DNA of 64,000 nt, taken from the NCBI GenBank assembly GCA_015680685.1, contig MNCI01016268.1, positions 151,111 through 215,110 of the forward strand, given 5' to 3'. The DNA comes from Gnetum montanum (taxonomy: Eukaryota; Streptophyta; Gnetopsida; Gnetales; Gnetaceae). Within the stretch, counting starts at the first letter, position 1; each line of letters starts with the position of its first letter. Below are positions 54,907 to 64,000 of this stretch, one piece after another. A program made the position numbers and the translations under genes. The notes below the pieces were generated by a model. That model was not told the DNA's origin and made no database searches. It saw only the letters and a program-made list of their open reading frames with translations.

Positions 54907-56795
54907 TCATTGGAGGCCCTTAGTTCTTTTTAGTTTTTGTTTTACATATTTTTTTTTTACAAGTTTTTTTATTACACATATTTGTTTTACAAGTTTTTGT
55001 TTTACAAATTTCTTTAAATTTTCTTGTTTTTGTTTTACACCATTGTTATACTTTCCCATTTTGTGTGTGTGTGTGTGCATGTGATCCACCTTGTAAGTTC
55101 GTCACCCAATAAGTGTTCTTCACGATGGTATGAACTGTTTCTCATTGATTTCTAATGTTTGGTTTTCACTTTTATGTTACGATGTTGACACTAAGGTATG
55201 TCTCTTTTGATATGGCAGGCAATGAATCCACTTCATCCATCCATCCAGCAAAGTCTATGGTCTCTCTTGGCTTGGAAATGTACAGTCCCCTTTCTAATAA
55301 AAAATTTAACAAATTGGTGACTGAGTACTTCTCAAACTAAGGAAGGACTCAAGGTTTGAAAAGGATGTGACTTCAAGAGAACTTAATGCATTTGTGTTGG
55401 CCATTCTCTTGGGTGCTTGGATGTTTTCTTCTTGAGTTTTCTTGCCATTCTGATGTTACCCAATTATCGGAAGCTGGGCCAATAAAAATAAGAAATATTT
55501 GCATGGTGTGGTTCCCACGCATAAAAACACAAAACAGAAAAAGAAAAAGAAAACAAAAAGAGAAAGTGAGAATTCAAAGCACATCCCTTAGACAAAATAA
55601 TCTCTTGGGCTACAAGCACTGGTTATGGAACCAAAAGTGTTCCCTCTAACTAAGGCCCTTCTCACTTCCCATTCTCTCCTTTGTTTCGTCAGAATGGTGG
55701 TGGCTCTTGGAGGAAGCATTCTTGTTACTCAAGTGGATGGTTTGGCCAAGTGTGTTGATGCGAAGTCATTGGATGTGGTTGGTTTGAGGTTGGAGTTGAA
55801 ATGAGATTTGCCAAGTCACATTAATCATGAAAACCACAAGGGGCTGTACACCACCTTGTTCTTTGGATTCCATTCCATTCTCTTCTCTTCACCCTTCTCT
55901 CCATTGTTCACCTCATTGTCAGTTGTATCATTAGTGTATATTTTGGTAGATACATCGTTTTCTTTTTAGTAAATTCTTACGCTTAAAACTTTAACTCTTA
56001 TTCCAAATGACATTCCTAGAGCCTACGGACTCTTTGAATGTGGGTTTGTCAGGGCATTAAGGGCATGAGCCTACTTTGGGGAGGACACACTGGCATTCCT
56101 ATTTGGTGCACCAGTTAACTTCTTTCCCTTAACATTTTTGCAATCTATTTTATTTTGTTCATTTCCATCTTGACATCCATTTCATAGATGTCTTAGTTGT
56201 CTCTTTTACCCATCTTCTTGTTCATATTCTTTCTTCATTCTATCGCTACCGGAGGTTCGCGATTAGTCATGGGGGTACGGGACCCAATTTTTTCGATTTT
56301 CTCCTAACCCCTACATCTTTGGTAGTCATCATTATTATATCTCCAGATCCGCAATCAGCCATACCACAACCCAGCCAATTGATTGTTCACCGAAGCAAGG
56401 TATTAATTACATGATAGTTCATCTACACTTGCTAATATAAGACTATGTTGTGTGTGCAGATGATGATCATGCAATAACGAACCGGATCTAGAAGGAGCAC
56501 TTGGAATGGAGCAGTGCTGAAAGCAGCTATGCAAGGAGCAAGATCGATAACACGCTTACGGATGGACAACGAAAGGTGCAATTTTGGCATTGGCAGCAGC
56601 AAGACTTCTTCTCTCTTCTTTCTCTCCCTCTTTCTCAACTACCAATTGAGGCCTAATGTCAATGTAATAAGGTGTTCACCCTTGTTGTCATGAACACCAG
56701 TTTTGTTGTGTCTTGTAATGATGATCCATTCACATGCCATCCCATTAGTTTCATTTGAGTCAATAATCCCATACCTTCCCAATATTATTGTAAGG
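54907..56795 (+). other. Element G 3' region, non-coding
   Basis: T-rich repeats TTTTGTTTTACA (54,930-55,040), then untranslated sequence conserved with F. It contains TTAGTCATGGGGGTACGG near 56,263 and the candidate intron 56,400-56,459. Confidence 0.65.
56400..56459 (+). other. Candidate intron in element G
   Basis: AAG|GTATTA donor (56,400) and GTGTGTGCAG|ATG acceptor (56,458-56,459), 60 bases. Confidence 0.5.
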
Positions 56796-56831
56796 AACTC
56801 AAGGATGAGTTTTTATTCAGTCATGGGGGTA
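56796..56831 (+). promoter_or_regulatory. Element G hairpin and polypurine tract
   Basis: AACTCA (56,796-56,801) pairs fully with TGAGTT (56,806-56,811) around AGGA, then CAGTCATGGGGGTA. Confidence 0.7.
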
Positions 56832-57834
56832 TGATGGGACACGATATCGCATGGGCTGCGATATTGCGGTGCGCCATCATATCTATAAATAAGATGCGGC
56901 TCTCCCTTGTTTCCTAATCCTAGGCTAGAAGTAGGGAAACTTTGGCAGATTGATCACTCTAGAGATAGAATATTTTCCATGTGCCCGCAGTAAGAGTCTC
57001 AAACTGAACAGATCTTTATTCGAGTAAACATTGTACTTGAACACAAATTTGTGTATGGCAATAAAGACGAGCTTTTTGGATAAACCTTGCAGTGCATGGA
57101 ATGAGATTTTATTTATTGTTATTTACTGTTTTCCTTCTCAACCCTTATCTCCTAGTAATGCGGAATGAGTACGACTTGATTACGAGCATCTAAGGATGTG
57201 TACGGATAATCAAGGAATGGATGCTCATCGCAACGCGGAATAAGTACGACTTGATTACAAGCATCTCAGTGTGACTACTTGGTAACCCAGTGGCGTATAT
57301 AGGATCTACGCTTGGTAATCCCAATGGTAGTCGTACACCAAGATGTGTACGGATAATCAAGGAATTGGCTGCTCATCGCACTTAGGCTAGATTAGATTCT
57401 CTCAACCCTTTCCTCCTAGTTAAGTGCCTCAGTATGACCACTTCGAGCACGTGTGTTACACGTGAGTGATCCCAGCAATGATTAGTGTTTGGTAGCCACG
57501 GTTGCATCGGTTCAAGGTGTGTACGGTAAGTGGGAACGGATGCTGACGCTAGATAATTTAGACTTAGTTCATTAGTTAAAGTTAGTAATTAGTTTCTCAA
57601 CCCTTCACCTCAATACCATAGGAGACATAAAACATAAAGACTATAAAAATCATATATCTCGGACTTACTTAACTATACACCGTGACAACTACAAGTAAGT
57701 CTGGGAAGACAACGAATGATTAACCCTAAGTGTTCCATGGGGCGTGTAGGCACTTAGTCTACGGAGTTCGACTGGATCATGCGTGCTATGCTCGTTTCGT
57801 ATGGTTGAGTGTAGGGGTACCTCGCCACTCATCA
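56832..57834 (+). repeat. Element G 3' LTR
   Basis: 1,003 bases, partner of 50,426-51,442. Its U3 is about one 14-base palindrome unit shorter than that of the 5' LTR. Confidence 0.92.
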
Positions 57835-59489
57835 AAGGGGATTAAAGAAAACTTATATAATTGATCCATATAAGCTTCATGAAATGATGATTACAACTTA
57901 GAAGAAGTCAAACAAAAAATTTTGCAGCTTCAAGGAAACACTTTATAACGGCCATAGAACATTGTCTGTTTTCCATCAAATACCCTAAAAACTTCAACAC
58001 ATTAGGAAACATCAAACCACAGTTATTTGAAGTATAACACAAAACTGTCAGGCAAGATTCCTTTTTCTTAAAGAGGAGCAGAAATTTGAAAGTCATTTAA
58101 AATTAACCAGAATGCTAGAGCAACAACAACCAGCAGCGGCAGCAGAGGCTCTTTCTTTGAAAATTTTCAAAGCTCCTGGCACGGGCCAAACGCTGTAGTG
58201 GCTCTTAACTCGCAAGGATTGAGGTAAAAGGATATATTCAATTAAAAAAATTGTAGATCAGCCGATGTCATGGCACGTGGATTGTTATTTCCGTTGAGAT
58301 TGAGCAAATGACAGTGAATAACTGGTGGTTGTTAATTTCTTTCACCTGTATCTTTCATGTTAGCTACATTAGGAAGAATTTCCTGATGAAGCTTAGTTCT
58401 TGCTGCCAGTGAGAAATTCAAGACCTAAATATGTCAAACGGTACAATTCTCAACGATTCCGTTCTTCCTCCGGAGTCCCGACCTCCGCATGACGGTGATG
58501 TTATTAAAATAATTGGGGAAGAAACCGTACTCTGTATCAAAACATGGCAGAAGGGTGAAAGTTGAAACTACCAGTCCTATCAAAATTGCATTGAAATTAT
58601 AGATCTTAAACAAACCATGGAAAAATCCTGATTTATTTGAATTGCATGTGGTATCGAAACATTAAATGATAGGGGATTAGTATTTCCAGAGATTTAAAAT
58701 TCAAATTTTACATAGCAGAATCCCTAGGTGTTCTTTAAACATATTATAAGCTTGGCAAGATATTATATACTTTTCAAATCAACCAATTGCAGCAATGTCC
58801 ATGATCAAAGGCATTTTCAAAAACTAGTTAAAATAGGTGGACTGAATAAGAGTTAGAAAAAAGGAAAACAAAGATTTTTTAAGATAATATTATCGGATAT
58901 ATCTATTTCTTTAAGAAGCAAAACCAAAAAGCCAAAAAAAATATTTCCCAAACATCAATATATATTATTTCAGGTTTTCTGCTATTAAGATCAGTCCACG
59001 TTTTCAAACATACTTAACACATATTAATATATTATGCTAACTTTTAGAAAAAAAATTATTAAAATCCATAACTTACTGTGTAAAGAAAATGCATTTTTGT
59101 TGTTGCTGAAGCAGAAAGCGTCGGCATATCGACCAACCAAGTTAAGTAATTCGCCAATACAAAACCGAGTTGTAAATAATTGTGGATACTGCATAAGGGC
59201 AGGGCAGGAAATAGTATTCGAGTTAATTTCTTTGCCTAATTGAGTCAGTGTTGATATGCAAGGGATTTGCAATTGCCGAGGCATGCAAATCTTAACACTA
59301 CTTTTCCCTTTCTTGTGACTTTGTTTCTATTACAAATAGAGATCTTTGATAGATCATGCTAAGTTCTGCTCTTCTCATGGCAAAGTTCTGCTCTTCTCAT
59401 GGCACTCACAGGATTATTGGTCCGTCGCGTTAATTTTTTTTTCAACAAAGAATGCACAATTTCAAAAACGAGTAGCGGTATCTTCATGG

Positions 59490-59625
59490 AGTGATTTGAG
59501 ATTAAATTATTCACACGACATTATTGTTCTTTAGACCAGAAGATTTTTTAAATACAGGGTGATCATCAGAGAGTGATTTGAGATTAAATTACTCACATTA
59601 TTGTTCTTTGGACCTGAAAATTTAA
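59490..59625. repeat. 82-bp period tandem duplication
   Basis: GTGATTTGAGATTAAATTA at 59,491 and again at 59,573, with TTATTGTTCTTT(A/G)GACC following in both copies. Confidence 0.85.
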
Positions 59626-59820
59626 AAATCCAAGGCGACAAGCAGAGCCCGGAAGATGAACAGAAGGAAACCACTAAAATTGCATTAATTGAGCAACAAC
59701 CATCAGAAAATCTTTGCAAAATTTGAGTGCTATTTCCAATGATAATATTTTCATAGGTTATAACTTGAAAGAATTTACATACAGAAAATAAATCAAAATG
59801 TCAGAATTATAATTCCTAAA

Positions 59821-60100
59821 AGCATTAATCTAACAATCCAGGATCCTCGACGTTATAAAAAGCATAGATTAATTGTATACGCTAAGCAGTAGTACATAAA
59901 ATACAATAAAAAGCATTAAGACATATTGAGGTTCATGCAATAAGACAGTAAAAAGAGACATAGTGGAACTAAATTAACAATCTAGGTCCTCACCATCAAA
60001 AGCATAGATAAATTTGTATATGCTTAACAGTAGTACATGATATACAATAAAAAGCATTGAGACATATTGAGGTTAATAAAATAAGACAGTAATAAAAGAC
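59821..60100. repeat. Tandem duplication, period about 140 bp
   Basis: Two diverged copies, e.g. AGCATAGAT at 59,861 and 60,001, ACATATTGAGGTT at 59,921 and 60,062. Includes AACAATC(C/T)AGG, GTAGTACAT and ATACAATAAAAAGCATT in both. Confidence 0.88.
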
Positions 60101-62598
60101 TCTCACGGATACATGCAGGGAAGCTTTAAAAACAAACTTACAGCTTTAGGGATTTTGCATTTAAATAAGGTAGGTTCCAAAGAACCCAGGAAAGGCATCT
60201 CAGTGGAAATACAGAGCAATTGTACCACCATAAGATGGCCCAAATCCTAATCCAAATGCCACCAGTGATATATGTTCATTAACCTTATCCCACCAATCAT
60301 GATTGGACTTTGTCTCTGTCTTGTGCTCTATTTTTTCATCTTTGCATTGAATGGTGGTAGAAAATCCACACAAATATTCATTCTCTACCAATGAACTTTC
60401 ATAAATGTTGAAAATTGTGTGCGTCTAGGAATCCTATCACAAACTATTCTGAAAAACGTTCAGAACACTTAAAAAATCTAATAACTGCAGTTTCATTGGA
60501 ATTTTCCTTGATAAATTGTTCCATCTTAAATCCAGCTGTTCCAAAAGTGGTAATTTCACCATTGATGGAGGTATATACCCAATCAACATGTTATAAGATA
60601 AAAATCAGCAATCTCAAGCTAGTGAGAGCTCCTATGTTTTCTGGAATCTCACCTATGATATTGTTTCCCAATACATCTATCACGTTGTTGCCTGCTATCA
60701 CAAGCACATTATTTAGCTCCAGCCCTTTCTCCATCAACATCAGTCTTCCCATCTAAATAAAAGCTCAACATGTTGTGTTTATTCCTGATAAAATAAATCT
60801 GATCAACATCTTTTCCATTAATTGGTCCTCAAAATTGCATTAGCATATTGAGGTGGGATGGAACATTGCCAGGGAAATGGTTGTTTGAGAGGTATAACAC
60901 CCACAGGTTTGTGAAATTGACTACCCAGTCAGGAATAGGCCCTTCAAACATGTTATGGCCACGATCTAGCACTGTGAGTTTATGCGTTCTATTCAAATAA
61001 TGTGGTAGGGACCAGTAAACATATTCCTATTCAAATCTAATAAGAGAAGATTCATGCAATTGAACAAAATGTGTCGCAGAGGTCCAGACAGACGATTCAT
61101 ATGAGCCGATAGAATCAACATTGAAGATGGAAAAATGACAGAAAGCATACCATGGAAGTTGTTATTGTCCATGTATAATAATGATAGTTGTTTGCAGTTT
61201 CCCAAGCTTGCAGGTACCCTTCCAGTGAGCTTGTTATGAGAAATATCCAGGGAGATCGAATTTACCAGATGTTCAATACTATTGGGAATTTGGCCTCTCA
61301 ACTGGTTTCTTTTAAGCTTTACGTAGTATAGCTGGGTCATGTTGCCCATGCATTCTGGAATACTGCCGTTTGTTGAATTGCAAGTTTGTTAAGGAGCACA
61401 ATCCTGTTGGAAAGGCTTGCAGATTGAATGATGTTAACTTGCTGAGATTCCCTATGGCCTTCGGAATTTCAGGGCTGTATACTTCAAATGATCTTAATTG
61501 AGACATTGTAGCAATGCATTTAGTATGGCAAAGGGAATACCACTTGAAAATAAGTATATATCTTGAACCTGCTTCAGTTGGCAGATGCCTTTTATAGAAT
61601 ATGCCGATAACCCAAAAGAGGTCCGGTGCTTGAGGCTTCCAAACTCCTTTGGGATGTAACCTTTAAAGTAATCTCCATACAGGTAAAGGCCCTGCGGCTG
61701 CGACAATTTTCCAAAGGAGGAAGGTATGAGGCGGCTTCCGTTGCCGAATGACAAGTAAAGCCACTGTAAATGGCTCAAATTTGCCAGATGGCACGGGATA
61801 CTCCCACTCAGCATTATCAAACTCAAATAAAGGTTAGACAGGTTGGTGAGATTTCCGAGTTCCCGCAGGATACCTTCACTAAGCCTTCTTCCCTCCAAAA
61901 TCAACCATTCAAGTTTAGGGAAATTTCCGAACTCCTTGGGAATGGGATTGGCTGCAAAGTCCAGGTCTCCTGTAATTAAAATCTCTCCCGTAATTAAAAG
62001 CTCTTCAAGATGTGCTAATTTTGTCAGACATGAAGGTATTGGGCTGCTTCCATGGAAGAAAAGTAAATGATATTGTTGGAGGCGGGTGAGATTTCCAAGG
62101 TCGCATGGAATAATTCCACTCAGCGTACCACCGGTGAAATACAGCTCCCTCAGATTGGTAAGATTTCCCAATTCCCGTGGAATATTCGTACTGCTGCTGT
62201 GGCTAACATCTTCTCCTACACTCCATCTTCTCCTACACCTATTTCTAGGCTCCCAAGATGGAACAGATTTGCCACCCAAGATGGTATGGGTTTTGAGAAG
62301 TCATCAGCATCCTTCCAGTAGAGTACACTTAGAATATGAAGCTCACTTAATTTTCCTAACTCTTCTGGCATATCCCTTTTCAAATTGCTAATACCTAACC
62401 GGACCTTCCAAAGAGATGTGAAGTTTAGATGCCAAGGAGCTATAATTGAAAGCCCTTTCCTTTCTAAATGCAGTCCCAAGCCTTCAAGACCAAAGAAATT
62501 TCTCAAGGAGTGAGGAATGGGGCCTTGCATTGCTGTAGAATAAAGATCCAGGTTTTGCCACCAGCTCAGTCTACCAATGTTTTTAGGGATATGTCCGG

Positions 62599-62800
62599 AC
62601 AAGTCCTGATTCTCAAAGAGAGAAATATTCCAAATGGCTTAATTTACCAATGTCGTGGGGATGGGAATAGGTCTTGTCGAGACATTAAGGAGAGATCTAA
62701 CAAGTCCTGATTCTCAAAGAGACACAAATATTGCAAATGGCTTAATATACCAATGTCTTTGGCGATGCGGATAGGTCCTTACAAGACATTCCAAGAGAGA
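62599..62800 (-). repeat. 101-bp duplicated LRR-coding unit
   Basis: ACAAGTCCTGATTCTCAAAG at 62,599 and again at 62,700, followed in both by AAATATT(C/G)CAAATGGCTTAAT. Two repeats of the LRR gene that expanded locally. Confidence 0.8.
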
Positions 62801-62822
62801 TCTAAATATTGCAACCGCTGTC

Positions 62823-62866
62823 TACAAATCTCTTTGGGGATAGGTACAAATCTCTTTGGGGATAGG
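62823..62866. repeat. Exact 22-bp tandem duplication in the LRR gene
   Basis: TACAAATCTCTTTGGGGATA-GG at 62,823-62,844 and 62,845-62,866. 22 is not a multiple of three, so it shifts the frame after PIPKEIC. Confidence 0.95.
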
Positions 62867-63130
62867 AGCAAAGAAATCATTATTGGAGAGATTTAAATAG
62901 GTCAGAAATGTGAGGAGGTTGCATAAAAATGGGAAAGCATACCTGAGACATCTAACCAGGACAGGTCCAAGCGTACCACAGCAGAGCATCCACATCTGTA
63001 TCCAAAGATGAAGACGATGCAGAAGCAGCAACTCCCAGTAAAGAAGCAACACTTGGCAAATTGGCAAAGCAGCATAAAGCACTGTCATCATTATCACTTC
63101 ATTGGCCCTCCTTTGCATTGCCATTACCAT

Positions 63131-64000
63131 GCATATGGAATTGATACCTTCTTTCTTTCCTTCATTCATCATTCCCTGGTTTTCTATGAAACTCTTCACA
63201 AGCGGGGCGTACTGCACAGCATTATAAACGCCACGGAAGCGTGGATCACGTCATGAAAGTTAAAAATTTAGCACCAAGGAGGAGGGTCTGTGACCAAGAA
63301 AATTTAGCACGAACCTTAGACGGGTCTGTCAACAAGCGAAAGTTTAGCTTGTTTTGGAGTGGCTGCGCTTACCTATTATGACTTATGGATGAACGAAAGG
63401 TTAGCCTTTTCTTTCCGGGTGCTGTGGTCAAAAATCACTTCTTATAACTTTCAAAGCACTTTTATTAAGGTGGATCTTCGTCTGCGGATGAGCGAAAGAT
63501 TAGGCTTTTTTTGAATGCCTGCGTTTAAGATGAAACTCATTTTTTACGATTTATAAAACAAACACCTGGCCTGACCATCATTTTAAACCATGACCCTGTA
63601 AATAAGGTTTGTCACTAACATTTTAGCAACCCTGAGATACCATTTCTGAGGAAAAGAATAAATTATAAATATTCTTTAAAGTCTTAAGGTCTTTCGAAAA
63701 TAACAATTTTTTTAGAATAACAGAGTAACGTCAACGCAGAAGAGTTGAGGCAGATTTGGTCAAAGACATGAGTCAGGGTCTGCTCCAGAAAGTGAATTGG
63801 TCGGTAGAAATGGTTCATATTGGCAATGACCTCCACCGGTTGGTAATACTTTAATCTGCAAATCTCATTGATGACTCGCAAAACAAATTACTATACAAGG
63901 ATCAGATTCATCAGTACGCTATCATCTTAAATCTATACATCAAATTGTTCTTTCTAAAGAATCCTTAATCTTATTGCCATATCTTTATTATTATTATTTT
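63131..64000. other. Upstream region of the LRR pseudogene
   Basis: No gene recognised. Degenerate repeats with GCGAAAG(T/A)TTAG(C/G)CTTxTTTT occur near 63,337-63,356, 63,394-63,412 and 63,490-63,510. If the LRR gene was ever expressed, its promoter lies here. Confidence 0.5.

Larger units (their letters stand above)
50426..57834 (+). mobile_element. Element G, Athila-like with gag and protease
   Basis: 7,409 bases, LTRs 50,426-51,442 and 56,832-57,834, flanks GAGGG (50,421-50,425) and AAGGG (57,835-57,839), a duplication with one G-to-A change. No RT, integrase or ORF3. Confidence 0.92.
57840..60199. other. Low-copy-looking intergenic DNA
   Basis: No LTR features or convincing ORF. Contains two local tandem duplications (59,490-59,625 and 59,821-60,100) and a 22-base direct repeat near 59,360-59,402 (AGTTCTGCTCTTCTCATGGC twice). 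Downstream flank of the LRR pseudogene. Confidence 0.6.
60200..63130 (-). pseudogene. Leucine-rich-repeat receptor-like protein (RLP), broken
   Basis: Cell-surface LRR protein of the plant RLP kind, lacking a kinase. From about 63,130 (minus): signal-peptide-like MAMQRRANEVIMMTVLYAAL, an N-terminal cap (CSAVVRLDLSWLDVSG in another frame near 63,000-62,945), then many extracellular LRRs in shifting frames: TYLNLSNNDFFAPIPKEIC, SLRNFFGLEGLGLHLERKGL, IPRELGNLTNLRELYFTGGT, LSGSIPCHLANLSHLQWLYL, NSISLDISHNKLTGRVPASL, LGNCKQLSLLYMDNNNFHG. The end has ENEYLCGFSTTIQC (C-terminal cap), an acidic linker, and a transmembrane helix HISLVAFGLGFGPSYGGTIA followed by TGA at 60,200-60,202. Membrane receptors of this design sense microbial or developmental ligands. 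At least five frameshifts and stops, so likely a pseudogene of a larger family. Confidence 0.85.

Noticed and set aside
54907-55089. Small Lys-rich minus ORF and Phe-rich plus ORF
   Set aside because: Both come from TTTTGTTTTACA repeats after the coding region of G.
1-57834. Integrated virus (pararetrovirus or RNA virus) as the source of the gag-protease units
   Set aside because: LTRs, tRNA-Asp primer sites, polypurine tracts and 5-base duplications show LTR retrotransposons; no movement protein or capsid of a virus was seen.
57840-60199. Search for tRNA, rRNA or small RNA genes
   Set aside because: No cloverleaf-type A and B boxes or rRNA text recognised; several weak hairpins only.

Overview
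This window looks like intergenic DNA of a large-genome seed plant. A gymnosperm is plausible because of the deep nesting of old, decayed Ty3/gypsy elements and the style of the LRR protein, but the species cannot be fixed from sequence. About 90% of it (1-57,834) is LTR retrotransposons. The last 6 kb is low-copy-looking DNA with a broken leucine-rich-repeat receptor-like protein (RLP) gene on the minus strand. I saw no intact host gene, RNA gene or CRISPR array.

Layout. H (1-2,025, +) is the 3' end of an element whose 5' part lies outside the window. C (2,647-42,821, -) is the oldest host element. A (4,057-27,534, +) inserted into C's third ORF with target duplication CCATG. B (12,137-24,912, -) inserted into A's third ORF with target duplication TCATC. 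E (34,010-40,270, +) inserted into C's gag with target duplication ATCTC. An unrelated LTR-like block I (about 6,071-7,792, -), plus unexplained DNA to about 8,480, interrupts A's gag. Then come F (43,028-50,128, +, GGTAG duplication) and G (50,426-57,834, +, GAGGG/AAGGG duplication), side by side.

A, C, E, F, G and H form one Athila-like superfamily. Their LTRs run TGATGAG...CTCATCA (or close variants), the primer site matches the tRNA-Asp 3' end, the gag has the retrotransposon-gag fold signature, and C, F and G also have a retropepsin-like protease. None shows reverse transcriptase or integrase in what I could read, so they look non-autonomous. A and C carry an extra long ORF (ORF3, with a predicted coiled-coil part). 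It starts exactly at the 3' splice site of a short intron-like segment found at the same place in all six elements. In A and C a palindrome-plus-TATA cassette also lies upstream of ORF3.

B is different. It is a Tat-type gypsy element with protease, RT, RNase H, a second archaeal-type RNase H and integrase. It has an intron-like spacer between protease and RT, and tandem repeats in that spacer and in the 3' UTR. Many of its breaks are single stop codons explicable by C-to-T or G-to-A change, but it also has at least one frameshift.

Assembly problems: a 696-base N gap (21,382-22,077), single Ns at 11,593, 11,891 and 14,195, and a segment (11,594-11,890) that seems to be placed in the wrong orientation.
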